A DNA stretch of 64,000 nucleotides from Monocercomonoides exilis (lineage: Eukaryota > Preaxostyla > Oxymonadida > Polymastigidae): NCBI GenBank assembly GCA_001643675.2, contig LSRY02000002.1, forward strand, positions 1,323,001-1,387,000, given 5' to 3'. Shown here piece by piece: positions 1 to 13,200 of this stretch (the stretch's first letter is position 1; every line of letters begins with the position of its first letter). The notes under the pieces are model-generated. The model searched no databases, was not told the origin of the DNA, and worked only from the letters and a program-made list of their open reading frames with translations. The position numbers and the translations under genes are program-made.

Positions 1-653
1 TAATACATTTTTCTTCTTAGATAGCAATACACAAATATAAAAGCTAGTCCAAATAAATGTGTCGGAATTGGTAAAAGTCCTAAATAGTATAAAAATTAAA
101 CAGAAAAATTGACGCAAACAAAATTGTAAAAACCTTCGAGTTTAAACAGCAGTACTATATAAAACAAAATTAATTGTTTTCTCTTTGAATTCATTTTTTG
201 TTTCTCTTCAGCTGAATGCAATTCAGACGTAATTAGAGAATGTAGCCAACACGCGTACAATACCAAAATATGTATCGGAATCCATAAAATGAATATGCTT
301 TTATTTGTTTGCCCGTCATATTTCGACAGAATTTCGTGATATCCACATAGAAGTGGGAAAACAAATAATAATGACGGGAATGTTGATTCAATCATCTGCG
401 CAGCAATCCAACGAAATACAAGTGTTAACAGCAAAAACATGGAGGTAAAATTTGTTCTATTTCCAAAGCAATATGGTGGATTGCGATTTTCATGTATTTG
501 AAAGTTCCTTCCAATAAAAAATATGACACAAAAAGTAAGTCCAAAAGCGATTGAATATATAAATGCCCATGAAACAATTCGGCAACAATGTAATCTTTGT
601 GCCATGCAGCAAATTTTTCTCAAATAAAATTGTTTTAATATGTCACAAAACAA
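1..653 (-). CDS. Multi-pass membrane protein, TMEM185-like (partial, runs off left edge)
   Basis: Two exons are visible: 653-134 and 79-1. They are joined by a 54-nt GT-AG intron (133-80) in phase 1, and splicing turns the run-on frame into a continuing hydrophobic sequence (GLLPIPTHLFGLAFIFVYCY). The C-terminus lies outside the window. At least five hydrophobic segments alternate with short polar loops; residues around 75-105 (LVFRWIAAQMIESTFPSLLFVFPLL) resemble the repeated pattern of TMEM185/Fragile-X-F-associated membrane proteins, but this is a weak family match and the role is unknown. The first ATG is at 653; an alternative start (MAQRL) lies 16 codons downstream. There is no obvious signal peptide beyond the first membrane segment. 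Confidence 0.6.
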
Positions 654-1274
654 AAATTATTAATTTCAAGATTTTATTATGGACAAATCAATTAATTTTT
701 TTCTCTGTTTAAATACAATTTTTTTCTTTTTTTTTTTTAACCAAAATTGTCGTTGAATTTTGTTTAATGTCATTAGTTTTATTTGTTGTATGAACTGTAC
801 GATATTTCAAAATGATTGCAGTTTCAAAAGTCAAAAAAAAATTAAAAAAACTTAAATAGTGGGTAAATTATTTCAATCTGATTTTTGATCCACACAAAAT
901 TTTCAGTGCTGTTTTTTTTTTTTTTTTTTTTTTTTTCTACTCAATTTTCACTTGAAAGCGATGGACTCCTAAAGATACAATTGAAAAGTGTTTTTGAACA
1001 AAAAGTTTCATTTTTCGAAAAATACGAAAATAAAACAACATATATCAATCTCTCATCTTTCAGATAGAAAGAGAGAGCTCCTTGAGTACAAAATGCTTTT
1101 GTGGATCATTTCGTTATACATTGGTATTGATATTTGTGTTTTGATCAAAATTTTCTGTAATTTTCTTATTTGTTAACATCATTCCAAAAAAAACTTAATT
1201 TTATATTACATTATTTCTTTTAAATTTATTCAATAAAAATTTTGTGGGTACGATCAGCAAAAAACCAATCGTTG
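654..1274. other. A+T-rich intergenic region between divergent genes
   Basis: This is the shared upstream region of the membrane-protein gene (minus) and the giant surface protein (plus). It contains a run of 25 T at 912-936 and several A-tracts. No gene or recognisable promoter box was seen; short open frames at 885-1176 cross the T-run and look random. Confidence 0.6.
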
Positions 1275-4200
1275 ATGCTGCAGTTTATATGCACGGTTTC
1301 CTTATTATGTAGCATTTTTGTTGATGCAAGAGGAGTCAGAACAGTAAATTTTGGAAAACTGCGTGAGGCAGATCACTTCTCTTCATTTTTTAGACAAATC
1401 GATAAATCATTTGCGGTGGCAACAGCATCTATTTCACCAACTTCTCCCTTTCTAATTTTAAACAGTACAACAACGTTTAGAGATATATTTTTTACCTCCT
1501 CTGTCAATTATTGGCCTCAATTTTATTGTTTTTCTTCTTTTTTGTGCATTACGTCTTGTGCAGTTGCATGTGATACAATCGGGAAAATCAGTCCCTTTAC
1601 TAGCTATGATAGCTCCACAAGCATTTATAATGCAACTTTTATGAATCCTTCGTGCTCCAGTCTTATTGCTCCTCTATTTTCTCAAGATTCTTCTGGATCT
1701 TCATTTTCTCAGCTCTTTCATTTCTCATCATCAGTTGTGCAATCGCTTGTTCTTGCTTCAACTCCCTTCCTTTTGCCAGCTTCTTTTACTTCGGGAAGAA
1801 TTTACGACTCAATTTTTTTCAATATAACGATTTCTCCACTTCTTCGTTCTCATATGGATACAATGCCCGGACAGAGAGAGGCATCTATAAGCGACAGTGC
1901 GTTCACAAAGGTGGAGAATGTGTATGATGGCGGAATTGTTCAATCGGTCAATGCACCTGGCAACAACATTTTATGTTCAAATTGCTCATTCTTGTCATGC
2001 TCTCGCGAGCTTAGCAACGATACTCGCAAACCATATCCTTCTAGGGAGGACTATTCTTATAGGTCGTGCTCCTTCAGCGATTCACTGTTCACATTAACTT
2101 CTCAATTGCGTGGGGGAGCTATTTTCGTTGGAACAAATGGATCTCTAAATGTTCAAAGATGTTCATTTATAGAATGCCAAACATCTATTCGAGGCGGTGC
2201 CATATTTTTGATTGAATTTAGTAATAGTGAAATCAATGTCACGGATTTTGCGAACTGCACTGCTAATGACTCCGATGGTGCTTTAGGAATATTTCATGGA
2301 ATTCACGCCATCACTTATAATTGCTTATTTGTTAATTGCTCTTCACGAGAGCAATTTGGTGCAATGAATAATGAATATTCTCCAAGAGATTATCTCATAA
2401 ACAATTGCACTTTTTCGTATTGTCTTTGCAACGGAACAGGCGGATGCGTGGGACTTGCTTATCCTCCTTCAGAATTTTCAATTGTTGATTCGCTTTTAGA
2501 GCATTCAACATCAAGCAGAGGAGGAGCTATTTATTTCCATAGTAATACAGAAAGCACATCAATGCGTTGGATATTTCTTTTATTTCGCAACAACTCTTCG
2601 CCTTTGGGAAATGATGCATATTCGACACCTGGTTTGTACGAAAAGTTGAACAAATCTCAGTTTGTGAGCTGTTTTTCAACCAGCGAGCAGCCAAGATTCC
2701 TTCATTGTCCGAAAACAGGGCAATGCACACTCAACCATAATGAAAATGATTGGCTTCCTAATCCATCTCCAATAGAAATAAATGTAAAAAATTCAGGACA
2801 AGATTTAGAATCGTGCGGAGCTGAAGGTCTCGAATGCAAGACAGTCAAACATGCATTCTCTCGCTCCATTCCCATTCTTGGTCAGTCTATTCTTCTTCAT
2901 AGCGAAACCTTTATCGTGGGAGAACTGAAAATTAACGCACAGTATATTGCAGTTAGGGCGAAAATTAAGACTCAAGCTCAAAACAACAGGCCAATCATTG
3001 AGACAAACACTTCAGCAGAAGCATTCTGCAGGATTGTGACTGGATCATGTGGTATGGAAGAGGTGAATGTCTTGCATTCATGCACAAAGTGGCCAACAAC
3101 TGCTCTGTTTGTTGTTGAAGGATCTGGGAGTCTTGGACTTGTGGAAGTGTCTATTTCGTGCAGCGCAGAAGGAATTTCCTATTTTACATGTGGTCTTATT
3201 AATGCGCAATCTGATGGAGCATCAATAGAACTTGCACGTGTCAAGTTTTCGGGGATCAAATCCACAAAGTCAGTTCTGGGGTTTGCAATGAGCTGCGGGT
3301 GGAAAATTTCCGATATTTTATTCGATGAAGTGGAGCGCACGACAGGGAATGGTGGTGCACTGGAGGTGACAGTTGAACCAGGTGATGCTCTGGAACTGGA
3401 AAATATAACGTTTTCCTCTTGTAGAAGTAAAATTGGAGATGGCGGCGGGATGTGGGTGTTAGCCAAGAACGAGTCAAAAGTTGTTGTGGGGAATGCATCA
3501 GCTAGGAGCGGAGCAATAAGTTTCAACGCATGTGAAGCGAATGGTCTTGGAGGAGGTTTATATGTGTATATGGAGGAAAATGTCGATGTGAGATTGAGTA
3601 GCCTAACATTTACAGGATGTACTGCGTCTGCAGGAAGAGATGTGTTTGTTAGCGCCTTCAATATGGGGAATGCAGTGAAGCAAGGGCTTATCTCTTTTTT
3701 ACCGGAGCTGACTGATGTGAATGGTGTGAGCGGATATGAGCGATCAACTACAAATGAAAGCTTTGTTATTCCGATTGTAGTGTATTTATGGAGCAATCGA
3801 ACTGCTCGAGCATACGTTCATAACAATAAGCAGAGCAGCGCAGACTTTACAGGATGCGGAGTTGCAGAATATCCGTGTCGCAGTGTTGATGGAGCAGCAC
3901 GACTGCACTTTGCGGAAGCAGATCGGAAGCTGAGATTGTGTGAAGGATTTAGCTTTGATTGCTATTTGGCACTGAATGCAAGAATGTTTGACTTTGATGT
4001 GGAGGCGAAGGGAACAGTGAAGGTGCGCGTGGAGTCGACAGTGGCTGGAGCAGGGGAAGGCTTGGTTGAATGCAGTGTTCCGACTGTATTCACAAACATA
4101 AGTTTTGAGCTTGGAAGTGCTGTCGGAGTAAAGAAGGCATTTTTATACTCGCATTCAGCTTCTTTGCGCATGAAGGACTGTTCAATGTGTATGGCTCCTG

Positions 4201-7200
4201 GCGCACAGGCTGCGAGATTCTCGTTTATGCACGTAACGAGCGGGACAACAGAATTGTCAGGGTTTGTTGTTGTACAGCAGGAAAATGGAGTTGCATTTGG
4301 TGATGCTCCGATGGGAATATTCGAGGGTTCTTGCACATGCACAGTGAATGAAATGACTCTCTTCAACACAACGACAGGAAGTTCAAGGGGACTGGTTTGC
4401 TTTTCGTCTACGGGAAATGCTATTGTGAAATACTGCACCTTTTCGAATGCTGCAGGTTCTTTGGGGGCTATTGTACATGTGGCATGCGCAAGCAAGGTCG
4501 AAGTTTCGAACTCAACATTTCATAACATTTTACGGTCCATTGGGGATGGATCAAGTGTATGCGTTATGGGTGCAAGCAGCGATTGCGAGGCTAGCGGAGA
4601 AGCTCAAATACTGAACTGCACATTGCAGAATTGCAGTGTTGATGGAGCAGGTGGATGCGGTGGTGGAGTATCAGCGCAACTCGGATTGCACTCATCACTG
4701 ATAGTTAAGGATACCACTTTTCAAGAGTGTGCAGCGCCTTTGCAAGGAGAATCTGGGGGAAAAGGAGGCGCACTGTTTTTGTCTCTTCACAACACGGCTT
4801 CCTCGTTTACTCTCGGGGCAACAGTTACATTTTCTTCCAATACAGCGATGCTTGGTGATGACGTGTTTGTTTCCGCACCTGACCTTGATTTTACTGTTAC
4901 CGCTGAACACTTCCTTTACTTCGACAAACATCATCCGTTTGCTCGGGAAGCGGCTTGCGGAATGGATCACAGATGGAGCGATGCAGTCATCCCACTTGTG
5001 TACTATCTAATGGATAGGGAGCCGAATGTGTGTGTTGCAGATACAGGGTTTGATGTTTCTGTCTGTGGATTTACCGATTATCCGTGCAAGACTATTTCAC
5101 ACGCTCTTACCCGTCAAAGCGCAGAGAAGTCTATTTTGCTTGCTTCAGAGTTCAATTTTTATGAGCGTGTCAAGCTCAGTGATGCGTATTTCTGCTCCAT
5201 ATCTGCTCAGGAAAATGCTTCGATTTCCTCATCCTTTTCCACGATAAGTATGTATGGAGATGGGATTGCTTCACAGGCGCTGGTTATTGTCGAACAGGAA
5301 ATTAGTGTTGAGCGCGTTCGGTTTGAAGCGGATTGTTGTTTAACTACTCCTCAGAAAGGTTTGATTCTGATTGCTTGCGATTCAGCTTTATGCGAAATGA
5401 AGAAATGCACAATTGGAATGAGCTTAACAGAGAATAGGCATGAGTCTGCCACAGGAGCTGATGAAGGAGCATCTGCAATTAGGTGTGAGTTTTGTGTTGT
5501 GGAAGCTGGAAAACTTCTGCTGATAGAGTTTACAGTTGAATCGCTGAAAGTGGAGCGATGTGGGCTGATTGATGTATGCGGGACTGGAGCATGTCAAGTT
5601 AATGGATGCGTGATGAATGGAGGTGAATGGGCATCAGAAAAGGGAGTGTTTGAGTATTGTTCAAGTAACTCAATGACGTTGCAAAATTTAATTGCGGAAA
5701 GGATTATCTGCAACGGTGGCCCTATTGTTGCAGATATTAATGGAAAAGCTTTAACTGTCGTTAACTGCTCATTTGACCATATTGAACTGAGGATGGGGAA
5801 TGGGAGCGTGCTGAGATGTGATGTATCTGATGCATCTTCTACTGTGGAAGTGGTTGATACCAATGTAACTGGAGCAGCAGCTCTCGATGGCTGCGGAGGG
5901 GCTATCTCCGTGATTGCGAGAAATTCAGCGCATGTGCGGATTGGATACGGGGAGGTAATAACCGCATTGACGATGTGCGAAGCAAAATCAGGAAGTGGAA
6001 AACGGAGCGGAGGAAGCGGAGATATCAGGAATATACATCGACAAAACGGAAACGGAAAGGGGATAGGCGGCGCAATACATGTGAGGAGTGTTGGTGTTTC
6101 TGATGATATTGCATTTGGTAGCATTTCATTTGGAACAGATGAGCAAGCCAATTCAGCCAGCTGGTCTGGCAAGAACATCTTTATAGAAAGCGACAATCTG
6201 AGCAGGACAGTGAAGCCTGGACTATTTGGCTTTGCTGTGGATCTGGTTACTAAAAGCACTTTTGATGAGCTAAACGGATTTGAGGCGGGAAATGAATCGT
6301 ACAGTATTCCACTGGCTGTGTACCTTGTAGATTTCGACGGGAAGGCTTGGGTAGCAGGAACAGACGCAGATGGAGTTGACTATCGTATGTGTGGAATTTC
6401 TCATTATCCCTGTGCAACGATACCTTTTGCAATAACTGCACGATTTGGAGAAGGGGATGCAACTGTGATTCTCTCCAGCACTTTCACATTTAAAGAGCGA
6501 ATCGTATTCAATGATTCCAATAGTATTTTGATCACTCTCAGCCCAGAAGTGAATCTTGGTCGTATAAGTGTTGCATCTGATAACAGCGGTCAAGGCGACA
6601 GTGTCGTTGAGATGAACTGCAAAGCCACTCTCCAAGGAATTGGGTTTGTTCTTCCACCAAACTTTGTTAGGACAGAGCGTTGTTGTTTTTTGCACTGTAA
6701 CGGTGCGGAAATATTGTTGGAGGATTGCTCTGCGAGCAAAGGAAGAGAAGGAAATGTTGCTTATTCGGTTGTGCTGGTGACTGGCGGATCAACCACGCTC
6801 AAGAACTTTAAGATGGAAGATTTTTCACTTGGAAATGTAATTGCAGTGGAGGTGCGAGGTGCAGAGGCGAGTGCAAAGCTGGAGAATGTGACGCTGAAAG
6901 GAGTGAACTCAGAGAGCATGAAGGGTCTTGCATTATGCTGCGACGGAGGGAGACTCGATCTACAGAATGCAACAGCAAATGATTCTACTGCCGCTAATCA
7001 CTGTGTGATTACAGTTTCAGCTGGATCTTCTTCAAGCATACAGAACTGTAGCTTCACAGATCTGATAAGGAGAGAAGGCGATGGAGGTGTTGTGGTTGGT
7101 GAAGTATGTGGCGGGGCAAAGGTGCAAATGAAAGAATGTGTGTTCCGCGGTGTTGCGTGTGTAGAATCAGGACGAAAGGGAGGAAGCGTTTGTGTGCATG

Positions 7201-10200
7201 TGGCAGCGGATGGTGTTATTGTGTGTGAGAACAACACTTTTGAGGGGAGTACTCTCGTTGGTGAGGAAAGTTGCGGTGGTGCATTATATTTAAATTTTGA
7301 AGCATCAAATGTGGTGTACTCGATGCGGAATGTTCAATTCTCACGAAACGAAGCCGGACTTGGGAGCAACGTGTTTTTGGTGTGTCCAACTCCACGCGTC
7401 ACTATTGACCGCAACCGGTGGATAGGATCAGCTGTAGAAGGGCAACCGAACAAGACGATGTGGGTGATGGATACAGAGGAGCCTCCACTTGTGAACACAA
7501 CGCTGCTGAAGTATTTATTCCCAACAAAGGACAACATAATTTTTGTTAACAAGGAATATGGAAGTACGAGCAACTGTGGAGATGAGGACTACCCATGCGC
7601 AGAACTTTTCATCGGATACGATCGACTTGGAACCGAAAAGGATGTACTGCAGATCATCTACTCGACGGAACTTACCGGGCAGATTGTGCGACAAAATGCC
7701 CCCCTCACCATTCGAGGAAGAGATTCCACTTCTGCAAGCTCCAACCTTGTTGTTGGGTCAAGTGGTCATCTGGTTTTTGAAGCAGTGTCAGCGGATATAG
7801 TCTTATCGATTGAGCGCATTGTGTTTACGCTTCCGTATCCTCAGGCTGATCATAATGAGCTGCTTCAACTGAATTTTGGAAAGGTGTATTTTGTATCGTG
7901 TATCTTTGGAGTTTCCACAGATGCCCCTGAAGAAGGATTAACGAGAATTGGGTGTAGCTTGTGGATTGCATGCTGCAGTGGAGGAGAACTTCAATTCTGC
8001 GATGTCGCAGTAAAGCATCTGGATTATGTTTCTGAGAGAGGTGTTGTCTGGATGCAAGATAATGCGAAAGGTAGATTTAACAGCACAAACGTTACTGGTC
8101 TATCTTGCACAGGAAGTGGTCTCATATACGAAACGGGTAGGGCTCATTTAACGTTAGAGAACTGCACAATTGAAGAATGCACCACAGTTAAAGGAGGAGT
8201 TATGTGCGTGGAAGATGAAAGTGGAGTGGAATCGAATGGCGGGTGCGTGTTTCGTAGTTGTACATGTGACAAAGGAAGTGGAGGATGGATGAAAGTGATG
8301 CTGAAGTCAAGGGGCTCGATAAGCATTAAAAATACACAAATTGAGCAATGTGTGGCTTATGATGACATTGACCCAAACAGCATTGGTGGAAAAGGAGGAG
8401 GTGCGATGCTTGCATTTGGAGATAATTTCTGCAACGATATCTTGTTGCAATTTGTATCATTTACAAATAATGATGCAGAGCTAGGAAAAGATCTATTTAT
8501 TGAGTGCAAGAGCTTGAATGAGACGGTAACCCCAGTTCGATTTGAGGGCGTATCTGGAGATAAAGCAGATGGTTCTGCTGATCTGCGGGGAAGTGACAGG
8601 ACAATTTTGGAGGGAAATCCGATTTGCTTGGATGTGTTCCTTGTGCAGCGTCTACGATCGCGCAACTTCATATCTTCTCAAACAGGTCTTGATCTCCTTG
8701 GATGTGGTGAGACAGACTTCCCATGTAAGACTTTTTGGCGAGCTGTGGCAAATGCTTCTCCCACCGAGACAAATAAAGAATTGATAATTGAGGGAAGTGC
8801 ATCCATAGCAGATGAGTACAACCTCTCGAGCTTCGATATCTGTTCTTCTGATAACATTGTACAAGCAGTTATCAATGTTGTGCCAGCCATTCCTGAAGGC
8901 CGATTTTCAGCTGTGATGGTAAACGAAAAGACACTGAAGTTACGAATTATTGACTTTTCCTTGCCTAGCGATATAACCAGTTTTCGAGACTCATTGATTT
9001 CATCAAGCTCTGTGTCTTCAGAACTCTTGTTGCTGAACTGTTCATTCTTTTGTGAAAGTTCAGATCCATTGAGATACAGCATAATATATGCACATGGAGG
9101 GGTTGTTCGTGTTGAGAAATGTGTGATGTGCGCACTTAACTGTGGAAATGTGCCGTTTCGCCTGAGCTGCACTTTGTTTATTTCAAATTGCATTCTCACC
9201 AATATAGTTACCCCCGCAAGCTGTGAAGGAGGTGCCTTGCACATTGAACTGCCGCTGGGATGTGACTTGTCCATGGCAGGGACAACAGTCCAAGAATGCT
9301 CGTGTTCAATCGAGAAAGGATTTGGAGGTGCAATATTTCTTGACGCATCTCTTCCCTCTGAATCTTGTCCTTTTCTATTTCGAGACATTACGCTTGCCGA
9401 TAACAAAGCGTGGCAAGGCAAGAACATGTTTATTTGTTCATCCGATCTCAACAAGTCTGTTACAGCGGATTCGTTCAAGTTCGACTTCAGCTCAGGCGAA
9501 AAAGACGAAAACATGTTTGCTGGAGAAGATGGATCTTTTGGGCAAGTAGATCTGTTGATATTTCTCATTAAATATGAGGCACTTTGTGTGACTGCTTCAA
9601 CTGAAGGAGCAGATGTGGTGAGATGTGGAAGTGCCGAGCTACCTTGCTTTTCGTTCTGGAAGGCAATGCGCCAATTTAGCCAGAGAAGCAGCAATGAATC
9701 ATACGAACTAAGGATAGCAGACTCAACTATTTTGCGGAACAATTTCGATGTATCTGAGTTTGTAGTTTTTGGAAGCGCAGGAAAAATTGATGGATATAGT
9801 TTAAGTCGGATGCTGTGCGAAGGAAACGTAGATGGAGGTGAAGCAGCGCTGCTTGTAAATCGGAAAACGCTGAAGATAACGAGTATTTGTATTGCCATTG
9901 GGAGCGTGTTTGGCAATGCAGAAGATGCAGTGATTGTGAGCGAAAGCGGCGAGTTGGCATTTATGGAGTGTGTGTTTGAAACTTGCTTATCAGCAAACGA
10001 GGCGAGCGGAGTGGGTTTTGTTATGGTGAAAGGCGGAAATATTACGATGACGCTGCAGGGTATAAGAAATGTGCATTCAGGAAAGCCTGTGTTTAAGATT
10101 CTATCAGGGTGCTTCTGTCAAGCGGATGAGATGGCTGTGGATCATGTGGAGCTCGTGGGAGGGAGCTTGATAATCATTGAGCAAGGGAAGCAAGGACAGA

Positions 10201-13200
10201 TGCAGGGAAATGGTAAGACTCGTACGACTGTTGTTTTGAAGAACTCGACATTTGTGAGTGTAACCAGAGAAGGAAATGGAAGCTCAGTAGCTGGATGTTC
10301 AAGCTCAGGTTCATACAGCGATAGTGAATACATTTGGCTGGAAGCGAACGGATCACGGTTCGAAGGGTGCAAAGCAGGGGCTGGTGAGAAGGGTGGAATG
10401 CTAATGTTTTTACTGCAGGAAGAGGGTCACCTTGTTGTAAGCAACAGCCAGATTGCTCAATGTGCATGCTCCATGAACTGCGGCCGTGGCGGTGGGGTGT
10501 ATGTAGACAGCTCAATAAGCGGGGAGCTTGATATGCTTTTCAGCCGACTTACGTTCAAAGCGAATTTAGCCAGCGTAGGTAACGATGTATTTGTCCGCTG
10601 TGAGTCAATCGAAACTCAAATCAACGAGACGCACTTCCGCATTGATCTTGGAGCAGATTCGTTCAATTCGGTGAATGCTATATACGGGATTGATCTTACA
10701 CACAGGGATCCTGTCGATCTCATGAACTATGTCAGCATCTATCAGTCGAACACAATCCTGGTGAGTACAGCAGATGGCGCAAACGGTAGCAATGAGCGCC
10801 AATGTGGCAGTTGGGTCTTACCGTGTCGCACGCTTGATTATGCCGTCACTCATCTTTCAGAGAAATATACTCGGATGCTACTTGTTCAAGCAGCCTGTGA
10901 GCTGCATGGCGAAGCAGACTTTGATTCAGTCATTTTTGGAGCAGCTATGAGCGCCAACTGTTCGGTTGATGTTTTGTCTGGCATATCTCGATCACGTTCT
11001 GCACTTATTTCTTCATCTGGAAAGGTGACTTTCACTGCAGTCAGTTTTGTGTTTGCATCGCCTTTTGTTTCCTCTCACTCGCTGTTTCTTGAAGCTCTCA
11101 ACGGTACGCTATCTCTATCATCGTGCCGTTTTGCAGCATATGCCATATCTCGCTCCTTTACTCCTTCTGCAAATGTGGCTGCTGGTCCAATTCCATTTAA
11201 CCTTATTTCAGTCGATTCTGCAATGCTCTTTATGTTTGATGTTCATATAAGAGATCTCGAATTTTCATCTCTTCTTCCTCTTATCGTTGTTGGAAGCGCG
11301 CCGTCAACTGTACACTTTCTTCATGTTGAAAGTTTGAAATTTTCTGGATCGGTTTTAGCATTCACCCAGGCAATATCCATTGATGGAGCACAAGATGATG
11401 ATATTAGCTATAAAGTTACCTCATCCACGTTTCAAAATGTGAGCTGCATCCAGGACTCTGGAAGCATAATCCATTGTGAAGCCTGTGAAGTGCCTGTCAT
11501 CTTGTCCAATTGCACAATTGAGCATTCCAAGGTTGGGAAGCAAAATGGGGGAGCTTGTTTGATAAAATCTTGTTGTGATATCAGGATGGATCTGTGTGAA
11601 TTTTCTGGGGAATACGCTGAAGCATCTGCAGAAGAAATTGTTTTTGAGGGGATTAAAAACATGCAAGAGGCAATCTGCCACTGGAACAGCTCGGCTGTAG
11701 AGCTTGCGAATTGTTCGGCAAAGATTACGGACACTGCCTTTACAAATTGGGCTATCGGAGCATTGTCTACAATTGGAGGGGTTGTTAATGTGGAAAAGGG
11801 TGAATTTCTGGGAAACGATCCTTTGTTTTCGAAATATAGTTCAACGAGAAGAAACATTTTATGCGAAAAGGAAGGAAAGCTCAATATTGAGGGTCTGAAA
11901 GGAGGTGATGGGATGGAGAGAAACGCATCACTGTGGATATTGAATGATGGATGCGAACTGTCTGGAATAGTGTTGGAAAGAGCATCAGAGTTTTTCATCC
12001 CAACGCTTGAAGCAGTGGAGATGAAGGAAGTTGGGGACACAATTGAACTGACGTTCAGAGGAACAGTTCTTCTGCCGTGCAACCTGCAGTTCCAGATTGT
12101 TTCAAGAATGGGAGAAGTCAGCTCGATTGAGACCCATGCCTTTTCGGATGAAGACTTTGTTTCAGAGGTGGAGGTGCATGGGAGGATTGGAACATCCTTG
12201 ATCAGCACAGCAGGGGAGGAGGTTGAGGTCAGTGCACACATTTTGTTTGGAAATTCAAATTCCCCTTCAACAACTGAATCATTCATTTTGAAGAACCGAA
12301 GTGAAACGAAATCAGAAGCAGATGGAAAAGTTGTTGAAGGAGGAAAAGAAGGAAAATCGTTTTGGCCAATAATAGTTATTGCAATGGCAATTATTCTTTT
12401 GATTGTTCTTGTTGGATTTATTATATTTGTTGTTCGATGGAAGAAGGCAAAGAACGAGAACAAAGATCTGAGAGAGATTGTGAACGACAACATCAGAAAA
12501 GATCCGAAGGCATTTGAGATGGTGACAATGGAGATGTCGCCAGAGGAGCAGTGGCGAAGAGCAGAGAAGGAGGCAGAGAAAAAGAACGAAGAAAGGATAA
12601 AGAAAAGAATAAATGGAAAGGAGATGGTTCATTCAGAATCTGAAGAGTACCTTCTGTCTGAGAGTGGCTCCACTGAATATATATTGGGAAAAGATTCAGA
12701 CAAGATTCCTGATTGGGCATTGGAAAAGATTGATGAGAAGGAAGAAGAAGAGTCAAGAAAGAGAACACCATCTCCATCGATTTCATCAACTTCAACAACA
12801 GACACTTCAGACACAGACACAACATTTGTTCGAATGGAAGATGCATGCCCTACCACATCATCCATGTCGAATCTGGTAGATGCTATGAGCTGCTCGTCTC
12901 CACACGAGAAGCTGATTGTGGATCTACGGGATTCGCTATTTATGTTGTTACATGGAAGGAACGAGAAGAAAGAAATGGCGATAGGGACTCTGGAAGAGAG
13001 GGAGATGACAGCTGCACAGATCCTGTTCTGGGTTGCGAACGGAGCACTCCACTCACTTGAGAAGGAGGAAATGCCACTTCAGTCATTGGACAATTTGAGT
13101 CCGCACATTGTGTTGTTCTCGGAGCACATGGTCATCTGCATTGCGATGCACTCGGATTGCTCATCTGATTCTGATTCATCTTCGATTTCGTCATCCTCCA

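Noticed and set aside
885-1176. Two overlapping small frames upstream of the giant gene
   Set aside because: They read through a T-run and Ile/Asn/Lys-rich A+T sequence; no start context or domain.
5594-6259. 221-codon antisense open frame (and similar ones at 3179-3796 and 3962-4495)
   Set aside because: All are opposite the same long exon with no motif or splice context. They arise because the sense frame rarely uses codons whose complement is a stop.
8678-9916. 412-codon open frame antisense to the giant surface gene
   Set aside because: It lies wholly opposite a well-supported coding frame. Ser/Pro/Leu/Thr-rich composition is the expected complement of Ser/Gly/Glu codons; no domain seen.
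11432-12493. 353-codon antisense open frame
   Set aside because: It overlaps the C-terminal ectodomain and membrane helix of the giant gene. Composition is that of a reverse shadow.
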